From NCBI GenBank assembly GCA_947086655.1, contig CAMTZM010000009.1, positions 1 through 64,000 on the forward strand: DNA of 64,000 bases, read 5' to 3'. Both the position numbers and the translations under genes were made by a program. Of this stretch, positions 45,389 through 55,400 are shown one piece after another. A model generated the notes under the pieces. The model was given only the letters and a program-made list of their open reading frames with translations, was not told where the DNA came from and searched no databases. This stretch comes from an uncultured Eubacteriaceae bacterium (GTDB taxonomy: Bacteria; Bacillota; Clostridia; Lachnospirales; CAG-274). Every line of letters starts with the position of its first letter. Position 1 is the stretch's first letter.

Positions 45389-46204
45389 TCAATATTGATT
45401 ATCATTAGAACGTTGTCTTCCTTCATGATCAATGTAATAATTATCTTTATATATTAAATCAATAATTGGAACTATTTCGTAACCTTTTTCTTTTATTCCT
45501 TTTATTATTGTATCAAGAGCATCAGGAGTATATTTTGCATCGTTGTGAAATAAAATTATAGAACCATTTCCTAAATGTTTATGATTTAATACTTGATTTA
45601 TTTCATGTTCAAGTCCTAATTTTTTCCAATCAAGGCTGTCAACATCCCATTGAATAGAATAGTAACCGCATGCTTCTGCAGCATTTAAAACTGTATCATT
45701 ATATTCTCCAAAAGGCGGTCTATATAATTTCATTTCATAACCCAATAAATCCTTAATTTTTGTATGTACAGCCATAATTTCTTCTTTATTTTTCTCTAAA
45801 CTTAATTGATTTCCATGAGGATGTGTATTACTGTGATTTCCAATCGTATGTCCTGATTCATATATCTTTTTTACTTCATCTGGATACTTATCTACCCAAT
45901 AACCACATAAAAAAAATGTTGCTAAAACGTCATTATTTTTTAATATTTCTAAAAGGGTATCTGTATCATCGGCTCCCCAAGCAGCGTCAAAACTAATAGC
46001 AACTTTTTTATCTGGTGTATCAACGCAATATATAGGCAATTTTTTCTTTGAAACATTAACTTCTGCTGATTCGTTATAAAATACGTGCATAAATACTGGT
46101 CTAACAATACCTGCACCAGATACAAGTAATATACTTGCTATAAGAAATAATCTTATTGCAAAATTCTTATGCAAAATTATAAAGCTATTTTTTAATTTAT
46201 TCAT
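45389..46204 (-). CDS. Membrane-anchored polysaccharide deacetylase (NodB family)
   Basis: AGGAGG precedes the ATG. A signal-anchor helix (about 17-38) leads to a NodB domain: motif 1 SFDAAWGADD, motif 2 HSNTHPH (zinc His pair), motif 3 RPPFGEYN, and later WDVDSLDW and IILFHN. Sporulation-type PdaB/PdaA-like deacetylases share the AAWG form of motif 1. It should remove acetyl groups from peptidoglycan or a related glycan outside the cell. A pseudogene copy of its middle part lies at 11311. Single-gene unit of 271 residues. Confidence 0.92.
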   Translation of the reverse strand: MNKLKNSFIILHKNFAIRLFLIASILLVSGAGIVRPVFMHVFYNESAEVNVSKKKLPIYCVDTPDKKVAISFDAAWGADDTDTLLEILKNNDVLATFFLCGYWVDKYPDEVKKIYESGHTIGNHSNTHPHGNQLSLEKNKEEIMAVHTKIKDLLGYEMKLYRPPFGEYNDTVLNAAEACGYYSIQWDVDSLDWKKLGLEHEINQVLNHKHLGNGSIILFHNDAKYTPDALDTIIKGIKEKGYEIVPIIDLIYKDNYYIDHEGRQRSNDNQY

Positions 46205-46428
46205 ATAAATACCTCCTTTTTTTTATACTATTCAATTTATGTATACGAAATTACAAAATTTATAAGGTAGATAAAAAATAAATTATAAAATGCCTATAAA
46301 TTTTTAAGAATAGAAAAAAGAGAGTTTTAACAAAATAATAGAAGTAAAGAAAATAGAATTTACAATAAAATTTAGCGAAAAGCATAAAAATTAATAACCA
46401 TAAATTTATACTAATGATATTTGAAATT

Positions 46429-46476
46429 ATTGGACTTTATTTTTATTAAAATTATTTAATAAAAATAAAGTCCAAT
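46429..46476 (-). terminator. Perfect 22-bp inverted repeat after the HxlR gene
   Basis: Two 22-base arms, ATTGGACTTTATTTTTATTA plus AA and its complement, flank a four-base loop. It lies 21 bases after the stop of the regulator gene, so it likely ends that transcript. Length and perfection are unusual for a terminator, and no separate T-run follows. Confidence 0.6.
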
Positions 46477-46496
46477 TGTCAATTATAATTAACTTT

Positions 46497-46853
46497 TTAT
46501 TTTTTGGAATTGCAGCATAGTGTTTGTAAGTCCAATTTATTTAAGTATACTGAACCCCAATCACACATAGCATTTAGTATAGGTATTATGCTTTTTCCAA
46601 AAGATGTAAGAGAGTAGATTGTTTTAGGTGGTTTTTCAGGAATTACTTCTCGAAGAATCATACCACAGTCTTCTAAATCGTGTAGTTGATTAGAAAGCAT
46701 TTTTGGAGTTGCTTTTGGAATAAGGCGTTGTAATTCCATATAATGTAATGAATGTGATTTCAAATGCCACAATATTAAAGGTTTATATTTTCCTCCAATT
46801 AATGACAGTGTAGCTTCTACAGGACAATAAAATTGTTTTTGTTTAACTTTCAT
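46497..46853 (-). CDS. HxlR-family transcriptional regulator
   Basis: ATG at 46853 has AGGAG seven bases upstream; the longer frame from 46904 lacks one. The 118-residue winged-helix protein has the HxlR pattern: Cys10 in FYCPVEATL, GGKYKPLILWHL, RLIPKATPKMLSNQLHDLE and YSLTSFGKSI. Cys10 is where HypR-type members sense disulfide or electrophile stress. The gene is divergent from a nitroreductase gene about 145 bases away, which it probably controls. Confidence 0.92.
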   Translation of the reverse strand: MKVKQKQFYCPVEATLSLIGGKYKPLILWHLKSHSLHYMELQRLIPKATPKMLSNQLHDLEDCGMILREVIPEKPPKTIYSLTSFGKSIIPILNAMCDWGSVYLNKLDLQTLCCNSKK

Positions 46854-46999
46854 ATTAATTCTCCTAACTACAAGTATGCTATCTTTTTTGAAAGTATCTA
46901 TCAAAAAAGTGCAGTCTTGTGGAATTATATTTCAGTAGTAAAATATAGTTGTTAATTAATTTGATATAATAAATATAGCATAAGAAAGGATTTGATACA

Positions 47000-47518
47000 A
47001 TGAATTTTATAAGTATTGCAAAACAGAGATTTTCTGTACGCAGTTACACAACTCAGGCGGTAGAAAATGAAAAACTAAATAAAATTCTGGAAGCTGCCCA
47101 TGTAGCCCCAACGGCTGCAAATCTTCAGCCTGTACATATGATTGTTGTTCAAAGCAAAGAAGGACTTGAAAAAATAGGACAGGCTACAAATCTTTATGGA
47201 GCACCGTTGGCAATTATTGTTTGTGTTGACCATGAAAAAGAGTGGATACGTCCATTTGATAAGAAAAAAATAGGTGATATTGACACTGCTATTTTGACAG
47301 ACCATATGATGCTTCAAGCCACAGAGTTAGGGCTTGGTTCAGTATGGATTTGTTATTTTAAACCTGATGTTATCAGAAAGGAGTTTAGGCTCTCAAAAAA
47401 TCTGGAACCTATAAATATTCTTGCCATTGGTTATTCGAATGAAAAAACTGCTGTTTCAGAGCGTCATATATATACGCGTATTCCTATAAGTCAGTTAGTA
47501 TCTTACGAAAATTTGTAA
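47000..47518 (+). CDS. Nitroreductase-family FMN oxidoreductase
   Basis: AAAGGA precedes the ATG. The 172 residues contain RFSVRSYTTQAVENEKL (FMN phosphate binding), AAHVAPTAANLQPVHMIVV, and LGLGSVWICYF. Small nitroreductases reduce quinones, nitro compounds or flavins with NAD(P)H as dimers. The divergent HxlR gene suggests induction by reactive electrophiles. A terminator hairpin follows. Confidence 0.92.
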   Translation: MNFISIAKQRFSVRSYTTQAVENEKLNKILEAAHVAPTAANLQPVHMIVVQSKEGLEKIGQATNLYGAPLAIIVCVDHEKEWIRPFDKKKIGDIDTAILTDHMMLQATELGLGSVWICYFKPDVIRKEFRLSKNLEPINILAIGYSNEKTAVSERHIYTRIPISQLVSYENL

Positions 47519-47570
47519 TATTATTGATTATAGTGTATTTATTTTTTAATATTGTTATAATTGTTTAATA

Positions 47571-47608
47571 ATAACGGCAATGTGTATAACGTATTGCCGT
47601 TATATTTT
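47571..47608 (+). terminator. Terminator of the nitroreductase gene
   Basis: ATAACGGCAAT and ATTGCCGTTAT form an 11-bp stem with an 11-base loop, 53 bases after the stop, followed by a short T-rich stretch. Confidence 0.7.
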
Positions 47609-47701
47609 ATGTAATGCCTATTTTTAGAAAATATTAAAATAAAAATGGTATTTTATCGTTTGTATTATATAATTATTTCTATAAATTTATTTAATATTAT
47701 T

Positions 47702-47962
47702 TTACCAATTTTTTAAGTTATTTAATCTTTTTCCATTGTCTCCATGTTCAGGGTCGTTGAATAAAGCATTTAATTTATCACATGGCATTTTTAAACATTC
47801 TCCACAATGGTTAAAATCATTTTTTTTACAACATTTTGCTATTTGGCATTCACCCCAAAACATGTCTCCGCAATTTTCTTTACAACCCTTACAATTTACT
47901 TTTTCTTTCCATTCACAATCACCGCAATAATCACCGCAAAAAGCCATTAAATTTTTATCCAT
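47702..47962 (-). CDS. DUF3795 Cys-rich small protein
   Basis: The 86-residue product has 12 Cys, in clusters CGDYCGDC, CKGCKENC, CQIAKCC and CGECLKMPC, as in DUF3795 proteins, which are thought to bind zinc or an iron-sulfur cluster. The GAGG-type site before the ATG is moderate. No operon partner. Function unknown. Confidence 0.82.
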   Translation of the reverse strand: MDKNLMAFCGDYCGDCEWKEKVNCKGCKENCGDMFWGECQIAKCCKKNDFNHCGECLKMPCDKLNALFNDPEHGDNGKRLNNLKNW

Positions 47963-48068
47963 ATTTTTATACCTCTTTAAATATTATTAGATATTTTTGC
48001 TGCAAAATTTATATTTTGTAAATATATTATATAATAAACATATAAAAAAGTATTGTAAAAATTCGACA

Positions 48069-48890
48069 TTATCTATTTTTTATCGCCAATATTGCAGCTT
48101 GATTTGGAGTCATAAGATGACGTTTTTTAAAATCATTTAACAAATGAGACTGGTCAAAATATTTATATTTTTCAACGGCGTCATAAATATTAAAATTATA
48201 ATTAAATAAAATATCCTGCCATAAAAGTTGGTACCTGATAAGAGATGAGAAAGCCTTTGGCGAAATACCAATATTATTATTAAAAATTCTCTCAAGCTGT
48301 CTTTGTGATATTGCAATATGTTCACAAATATCGGTTATTTTAACATTTCCAAAGTTTTTAATTATAAAGAATATTGCATTCATAAAATTATTATTTATTT
48401 GAATTTTATTGACACGTTTTATAAGGATTTTTTCAATTTCCGATATTCTTTCTTTTATATTTTTTGTATTTAAAACAATATATTCCATTTTAGATTTAAT
48501 ACTATCAAAAAATTCTTCTGTTAAAAAAGCTTTATTTTTACTTTCAATAAAATTACGTTCAGCAAATAAGTGAGCTGTCCATGCATAAAAACGAATTGCA
48601 AAAGTTTCTTTTATATCACTTTCAAAACTATTTGATACATAATATGGGTATTCATCAATAGTATAAAATGAACTTGTGCAGCGGCTAAGAGAATTGTTGA
48701 TTTTAAAAATAATATCCATACATGTATCAGGAATAATAATCCTATTATATGTAATTTTGGATAAACAAGATACCCAAAAACATCGAATATATGGTTTTAA
48801 CTCATCACATGGCAATATTTCTGAATATGCTGCATCTTTTTGAAATGGCGTTGAGGTAATTGGATTATAAAATTTTGTTAAACTTAACAT
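48069..48890 (-). CDS. AraC-family transcriptional regulator
   Basis: AAGGAG precedes the ATG. The 273-residue protein has an N-terminal sensing domain (YSEILPCDELKPYIRCFWV) of the kind often paired with AraC. The C-terminal two helix-turn-helix units follow: VKITDICEHIAISQRQLERI with FNNNIGISPKAFSSLIRYQ, and the YFDQSHLLNDFKKRH segment. It stands alone and is divergent from the acetyltransferase at 49078. Confidence 0.88.
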   Translation of the reverse strand: MLSLTKFYNPITSTPFQKDAAYSEILPCDELKPYIRCFWVSCLSKITYNRIIIPDTCMDIIFKINNSLSRCTSSFYTIDEYPYYVSNSFESDIKETFAIRFYAWTAHLFAERNFIESKNKAFLTEEFFDSIKSKMEYIVLNTKNIKERISEIEKILIKRVNKIQINNNFMNAIFFIIKNFGNVKITDICEHIAISQRQLERIFNNNIGISPKAFSSLIRYQLLWQDILFNYNFNIYDAVEKYKYFDQSHLLNDFKKRHLMTPNQAAILAIKNR

Positions 48891-49077
48891 GATTTCTCCT
48901 TAAATAATAAAAGTTTTTTACTTGCTTATTCTATATTCAATTAATTTTTCTAATTTTCATTATATTATTACTTTTTTCATTTTTCAAGAATTTTTGATAT
49001 AGCTTATATAATATTGTTGAATATTTTATGTGAAATGGTATAATACAATGATAAATTAAAATTTAAAGGAGAAAAAA

Positions 49078-49566
49078 ATGGATATTGAATTTAGGAAAAT
49101 AACAGAGTTTCCTCGAGGAGTACTCGCAGCTCTTTTGAAAGATGCTTACTCTTTCGAGCCAAGATTTGAGCATGATTGGTATAAACAATGGCAAGAGTTT
49201 GATGACTTTTTTTATAATAACCCTCATATTGCTGAGTTTAGTGGATTTATGACAGTATTGGAAGAAAAACCTATTGGTTTTGTTTCATGGAATCCGACAA
49301 ATCTGCCTGAATTGACAGAAGTTGGGCATAACTGCATTTTAACAAAATATAAAGGAAATGCTTATGGAAAACGACAAATGCAAGAAGCAGTCAAGCGTAT
49401 AATTGGGCAAGGAGCAAAAAAGATAACTGTTTTTACAAATGAAATTTGTATTCCGGCTCAGCATACATATGAAAGTGCAGGTTTTAAATTTGTAAAAAAA
49501 AGTGAGGAAACATTTTGCCCTCAATATGCAGGACAAAGGATACATTACGAAATTGTAGTAAAATAA
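49078..49566 (+). CDS. GNAT-family N-acetyltransferase
   Basis: AAAGGAG precedes the ATG. GNAT motifs: EEKPIGFVSWNPTNLPE (strand 4), VGHNCILTKYKGNAYGKRQM (acetyl-CoA pyrophosphate loop in the form YKGNAYGK) and YESAGFKFVKKSEE near the end. 162 residues, normal. Substrate unknown. A hairpin followed by T bases ends the transcript. Confidence 0.87.
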   Translation: MDIEFRKITEFPRGVLAALLKDAYSFEPRFEHDWYKQWQEFDDFFYNNPHIAEFSGFMTVLEEKPIGFVSWNPTNLPELTEVGHNCILTKYKGNAYGKRQMQEAVKRIIGQGAKKITVFTNEICIPAQHTYESAGFKFVKKSEETFCPQYAGQRIHYEIVVK

Positions 49567-49958
49567 ATTTAAGTTTATAAAAGATTTTATCTGTGTTATA
49601 GCCGATTTATAGGGTAATTATTATCTTGTAAATCGTTTTTTTATTACTAATTTTATATTTTAATTTGTTAAGTTAGTATAAGAATAAAAATGTTATTATT
49701 TAAACACAATATTATTTAAGTTAAAATTATTTCGTAAAAGTATTGAAAAATAAATTATACAATAATATAATAAAACTATTTATAGGATTTTATAGCTTAT
49801 TATTTATTATAAAAGTATGAATTTTAGGATGTCTTTAAAGATTTTAATTTCAAATACATAAACTGTTACTGCTATCAAGTTGTTACAAAATTATTATCTA
49901 CTTAGTGTATGAGGAGTTGATGTCAAGTACATGAAAAAATATTGCGGAGGTTAATGGT
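49567..49958. other. Intergenic stretch with terminator before the Rrf2 gene
   Basis: A hairpin at 49603-49635 (CGATTTATAG with CTTGTAAATCG) followed by seven T bases ends the acetyltransferase transcript. It shares its right arm with the hairpin at 19207-19240. The rest is AT-rich and should carry the Rrf2 promoter; I see no clear operator. Confidence 0.6.
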
Positions 49959-50396
49959 ATGAAAATTTCTACAAAAGGAAGATATTCTGTAAGGCTTATG
50001 TATGATTTGGCAATTCATAACACCGGAGAATATATAACAATTAAATCAATTGCGAAAAGACAGGAAATATCTGTTAAATACCTTGAGCAGATAATTAGCA
50101 TTTTAAATAAAGCTGGTTTTGTAAAAAGTATACGTGGTGCTCAAGGAGGGTATAAACTCGCACGAGAACCTAAGGATATAACAATAGGCATGATTCTTAG
50201 GCTTACAGAAGGAAGTCTGTCGCCTGTATTATGTTTAGATGATGAGCAAAACCAATGCAAAAGAGCATTAGAATGTCCTACACTGTTTATTTGGCAGAAA
50301 ATAAATGATACTGTTAATAATATAGTTGATAATATTACACTTGAAGATATAATAAATAGAGACAAACAATTAAACGGAAATAATTATATGATTTGA
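49959..50396 (+). CDS. Rrf2-family transcriptional regulator (IscR/CymR type)
   Basis: GCGGAGG precedes the ATG. Winged-helix start MKISTKGRYSVRLMYDLAIH, then ISVKYLEQIISILNKAGFVK and the wing GAQGGYKLARE are typical. Three Cys in LCLDDEQNQCKRALECPT could bind an iron-sulfur cluster as in IscR, though CymR-type members lack that need. No isc or cys genes follow in the window. A terminator follows. Confidence 0.92.
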   Translation: MKISTKGRYSVRLMYDLAIHNTGEYITIKSIAKRQEISVKYLEQIISILNKAGFVKSIRGAQGGYKLAREPKDITIGMILRLTEGSLSPVLCLDDEQNQCKRALECPTLFIWQKINDTVNNIVDNITLEDIINRDKQLNGNNYMI

Positions 50397-50414
50397 TTAG
50401 AATATATAAAAATA

Positions 50415-50455
50415 AAAAAAGCAAGTCTTATAATAAAGAATTGCTTTTTTTATTT
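50415..50455 (+). terminator. Terminator between the Rrf2 and SDR genes
   Basis: AAAAAAGCAA and TTGCTTTTTT form a 10-bp stem flanked by A and T runs, so it can act for both converging genes. Confidence 0.8.
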
Positions 50456-50493
50456 TTAAAAAATTGAGTGATTATTTTGTCTTTTCTTAAAAA

Positions 50494-51282
50494 TTATTTA
50501 GGCTGTTTTCCTATATAAGCAAGAATACCGCCATCTACATATAATACATGCCCATTTACAAAATCAGATGCTTCAGAAGCAAGAAATACTGCTGGACCTA
50601 CTAAATCTTCAGGTGTTCCCCAACGAGCGGCTGGAGTTTTAGCAATTATAAATGAATTAAATGGATGTCCTTCAGTTCTTAAAGGAGCAGTTTGAGGAGT
50701 TGCTATATAACCTGGTCCAATACCATTACATTGAATATTAAATTCACCATATTCAGAAGCAATATTTTTTGTAAGCATTTTAAGTCCGCCTTTTGCAGCA
50801 GCATAGGCTGATACAGTTTCACGACCTAATTCACTCATCATTGAACATATGTTAATTATTTTTCCATGTCCTTTTTTAATCATACTTGGTATAACTGCTT
50901 TTGAAACAATAAAAGGTCCATTAAGGTCAATATCAATAACCTGTCTAAATTCAGCGGCAGTCATTTCACACATAGGAATACGTTTAATTATTCCAGCGTT
51001 GTTTACAAGAATATCAATTACTCCGACTTCTTTTTCAACTGTTGAAACAAGATTGTTTACTTGTTCCTCATTTGTTACATCACAAACGTAGCCGTGAGCC
51101 TCAATATTAGCTTCTTTGTAAGCGGCTAATCCTTTATCAACAAGTTCCTGATTAATATCGTTAAAAACGATTTTAGCACCAGCAGAAGCAAGACCTTTTG
51201 CAATAGCAAAACCAATACCATAGGATGCGCCTGTAACAAGAGCAACCTTACCTGTAAGAGAAAAGTTATCAATAATACTCAT
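50494..51282 (-). CDS. SDR-family gluconate 5-dehydrogenase-like oxidoreductase
   Basis: AGGAGG precedes the ATG. NAD(P)-binding TGASYGIG, NNAGIIKR, catalytic Ser in ICSMMSELGRE, YAAAK with Tyr and Lys, and GPGYIATPQTAPLR match the gluconate 5-dehydrogenase/KduD group, which interconverts keto-gluconates or keto-deoxy-uronates. 262 residues. Divergent from the AraC gene at 51576, which may regulate it. The exact sugar acid is not certain. Confidence 0.88.
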   Translation of the reverse strand: MSIIDNFSLTGKVALVTGASYGIGFAIAKGLASAGAKIVFNDINQELVDKGLAAYKEANIEAHGYVCDVTNEEQVNNLVSTVEKEVGVIDILVNNAGIIKRIPMCEMTAAEFRQVIDIDLNGPFIVSKAVIPSMIKKGHGKIINICSMMSELGRETVSAYAAAKGGLKMLTKNIASEYGEFNIQCNGIGPGYIATPQTAPLRTEGHPFNSFIIAKTPAARWGTPEDLVGPAVFLASEASDFVNGHVLYVDGGILAYIGKQPK

Positions 51283-51575
51283 TTGTTTATTACCTCCTGA
51301 TTATATATTTTAAGTATATTGTAAAGATAGATTTTTCTGTTACGTAATACTTAATTAATATAATGATACTATATTTGGCATAATATTTCAAGGCTGTACA
51401 TGGAAATAAATTATATATCTTTTTTAAATTGTTAATTTTATTGTATATTAATTGGTTATGTTGTTATAATTTTGCTATTGTGATAAGATTATATTTAAGT
51501 AATGAAAATTGTTTGAAAATTAATTTAAGTTACAAAAATAATTTATTAAAAAATTTATAATGAGGAATTAATAGA

Positions 51576-52397
51576 ATGATACCATTTTATGAAGTACAGC
51601 AAAGTGACATAAATGTTTCAAATCTTCATAGAGAATTGTTTTTTCCGGAACATATGCATAGTCATATGGAACTTATATATGTAATAAGAAATAAACAAAA
51701 ATTATGTATAAATAAGAATATGTATGAGATTAGTGAAGGAGAGGCGGCAATTATATTTCCGGATATACTTCATTATTATACAAGAGATAAAGAAATTAAA
51801 AAAAATAATAAAAGTTCGGATTCAATAATTGTTACTTTCAATTTAGGCATTTTTGGAGGAATGTTCTCAGGTCTGCATAATTACTATGCTGAAAACCCTG
51901 TTGTTCCAATTGATAAAATAAATGTATATGTAAAAGATGCTTTTATAAATATATCAAAAAATATAAAAGAAAACGATGCAATATGCGGCTGGATATGTTT
52001 AATACTTAATTATTTACTTAAAGAAATTAATATTAGAAAAAACGATTCTAAAAGGGATAAAAATGTTGTTGAGTTAGTTTTATCTTATATTCAAAATCAT
52101 TTCACTGAAAATATTAAATTAAGTATTATGGCTAAAGAACTTCACATAAATGAATATTATATCTCTCATGTTTTCAACGACAGCATAAAAATAAATTTAA
52201 GAAGTTATTTAGGAATGCTTAGAGCTGAATATGCGGCTAAGCTTATAAGAACTACAAATAATAATATGACTGAAATAAGTGGAATAGTAGGATTTAATTC
52301 TATTCGTACGTTTAATAGGGTATTTGTTAAAATATATGGGGTAACGCCGTCGCAATACAAGAAAAATATTACTGAATATTTGAAAAAACATAGATAG
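51576..52397 (+). CDS. AraC-family regulator with cupin sensing domain
   Basis: An AGGAATT-type site lies before the ATG. N-terminal cupin (FPEHMHSHMELIYV, EGEAAIIFPDILHYY), as in sugar-responsive AraC proteins, and two C-terminal helix-turn-helix units (IKLSIMAKELHINEYYISHV, MTEISGIVGFNSIRTFNRVF). 273 residues. It lies between a sugar-acid dehydrogenase and a secreted GH3 enzyme and is likely to control one or both in response to a glycan breakdown product. Confidence 0.9.
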   Translation: MIPFYEVQQSDINVSNLHRELFFPEHMHSHMELIYVIRNKQKLCINKNMYEISEGEAAIIFPDILHYYTRDKEIKKNNKSSDSIIVTFNLGIFGGMFSGLHNYYAENPVVPIDKINVYVKDAFINISKNIKENDAICGWICLILNYLLKEINIRKNDSKRDKNVVELVLSYIQNHFTENIKLSIMAKELHINEYYISHVFNDSIKINLRSYLGMLRAEYAAKLIRTTNNNMTEISGIVGFNSIRTFNRVFVKIYGVTPSQYKKNITEYLKKHR

Positions 52398-52431
52398 CAA
52401 TTTTTGTCTTGTTTATGTTATATTGTGACTT

Positions 52432-52461
52432 TGAATTTTTTCTTTTTTACGATACAATTAT
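52432..52461 (+). promoter_or_regulatory. Promoter of the GH3 gene
   Basis: TTGAAT and TACAAT with a 16-base spacer lie in the 91-base gap before the GH3 start, upstream of a strong AAAGGAGGAG site. Confidence 0.5.
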
Positions 52462-52488
52462 TATAAATTCGTAAAGGAGGAGATTTGT

Positions 52489-55400
52489 ATGAAACTTAAA
52501 AGAGTTTTTTCTTTATTATCGGTGTTATCTATAATGTTATCATCTATGACATTAAGCCCTTTAAACGCTTATGGCGAAAACGAGGAGGCTTATTTAAAAT
52601 TGAGTGATGTTAATAAAGAAACTCAGGTAATTGAAAATACAGAAGGTGAAATGCCTGATTATATGAATGAGCAGTTGTCATTTGAGGAAAGAGCGGCGGA
52701 CCTTGTTTCAAGAATGACTTTAGAAGAAAAGGCATCTCAGATAGGACATGAGTCAGCAGCGATACCACGTTTAAATGTAAGCGCTTATAATTATTGGAAA
52801 GAAGGACTTCACGGAGTAGCAAGACAAGGAAAAGCAACAAGTTTTCCAACAAGTCTTGCCATGTCAAATACATGGAATAGAGAACTTTTTTTGAAAATGG
52901 CTGATATTACCTCTACAGAAGCAAGGGCTAAAAATTCAAGACTTAATTTGTCTTATTGGTCGCCGACAATAAATATGGCAAGAGACCCACGCTGGGGCAG
53001 AAATGAAGAAACATACGGGGAAGACCCTTACTTAACAGGGCAGCTTGGAATTTCATTTGTAAACGGTATGCAGGGAAATGATGAAAAATATTTAAAAACG
53101 ATAGCAACTGTTAAGCATTTTATCGCTAATAATTGTGAAGCTGAACGACGCGGCGGTACATCTGTTATTGATGAAAGAACTTTTAGGGAATATTATGCCA
53201 AAGTATTTCAAAATGTAGTAGAAGGCGCAAATCCAGCGTCTGCTATGAGTTCATATAACGCTACAACTGTAATAAGAAACGGAAAGAAACTTTATGATTA
53301 TATACCATCATCAGCAAACGAGTATACATTAACACAATTACTTAGAAGGAATTGGGGATTTGATGGTTATGTTACAGGTGACTGCGATGCTGTTGCTGAC
53401 CTTAATAATAAGGCAGCTTATAAACAGGCGTTATTCCCAGGTGAGGATATAAACGAAATACCTCAGTCAGCCACAATTGCTAAATCTATAAAAGCTGGAA
53501 ATGATTTAGATTGCAGAGGACCAGCTCAAAAATATGCTGCGGAGGCTGTTGAAAATGGATATATGTTAGAAAGCGATTTAGATATGGCAGTTTACAGATT
53601 GTTTCTTCAAAGATTTAGAACAGGTGAGTTTGATGAATTAACCCCTTATTCTAATATTTCTTCAAGTGTAATTGAATGCCAGGAACATATCGACGCTGCT
53701 GAAGCGGCAGCGGAGGAAACATGGGTACTTCTTAAAAATGATAATATATTGCCTATAAAAGCCGACAGCGGATACAAAAATGTTATAATTGTTGGAAATT
53801 TAGCCGGAGAAGTATTTTTAGGAGATTATTCAGGGGTTCCTGAAGAAAATATAACGCCTTATGAAGGAGTTAAGTCTGAAATAACAAAAACAATAGACGG
53901 CGCTAATGTTGAATGTTTAGGAAGTGTAACTGATGATACTTTGATTTTTAATTTAAAAAGCATTACTCTTGTTTTGGAAGATGGAAAAACGAGAAAAATT
54001 GATTTAACAAAAGCGTTAGGAGTTTCCGGGATGGAAGTCTCAGAAAATGGTTTTATAAACATAACAAAAAATGGAACAGCATATATTAAAAATATTGATT
54101 TTTCTAATGTAGTGTCAGTTAATGCTGAAATAGCTAAAGGAAGTATGAACGGAGGTTCAATTAAAATTCTTTATGGAAACGGCGGACCAGAAGTAGCTAA
54201 AATTGAGTCAATTGATACAGAAAATGAAAGTACATACGCTTTATGCACTGCAAAATATACAGGAGCAAACGGAGGATATAATCAAACTTCTGATATGTAC
54301 ATTAAGTTTGAGGCTAATAATGGAGAATTTTCAGTTGATGAGTATAAAGAAAAGCTTGATAATGCTGATTTGATTATAGCATATGGCGGAACAATTTTAT
54401 CTGATTCAAAGGAATCAAATGATAGAAAAAATATAAGTCTGCCTGCATCTCAATCTCACGTACAGGCACTTTGTGACGCATATCCTAATAAAACGATTGT
54501 TGCATTATCTACGGTAGGACAAATTGACGTATCACCTTTTATAAATAAAACAAAGGCTTTGTTATGGACTTCATATAACGGACAAACTCAGGGAATGGCT
54601 TTGGGAAAAGTTTTGACTGGTCAAGTTAATCCGTCAGGAAGACTTACAACAACATGGTATAATCCTCAAGACCTTGAGAAAATGCCGCTTAATACTACTG
54701 CTAAAACAGGTGCAGACGGAATAACTCGTTATGAAAACGATTATAGTATAAGACATAGCGATAATTTTATTGGACGTACATACCAGTACTATTCGGGAAC
54801 GCCGCAATATCCTTTTGGTTATGGTTTAAGTTATACTGATTTTGAATATTCAAATATGAAAATTTCTAAAAGCAGTGCTGATGTAAATGATACAATAACA
54901 GTATCAGTAGATGTTAAAAATGTAGGAAATGCTGATGGTAAAGAAGTTGTGCAGTTTTATGTTGCTCCTCCAAAAGCTGACGGAATTAATATGCCTAAAA
55001 AACAATTAAAAGGTTTTGAGAAAGTAGAAATTAAAGCTAACGAGGAAAAACCAACAACAATATCGGTTGATATAAATGTTAAGGATTTAAGTTTTTTTGA
55101 GGAAACATCAGATAATACAGAAGGAAAAATTTACGTTCCAAATGGAACTTATACAATATATGCTGGTAAAAATGCGCATGATGAAAATAATAAAGTTACA
55201 TTAAATGTAACAGGAATGCTTGAATCGTCTTTAAAAACTGTAAAAGCTTGGCCGGACGGTATACAGGTTAATGGTGTATATACAGTTTTGGGAGGAGATA
55301 CGGAAACGGTTACTTCTATAAACCCACGTCTTTCAATAGTGATGACTGACGAAAAAGTTTATGATATCTCAAATGCTGATGTTGTTTACACAAGCAAAGA

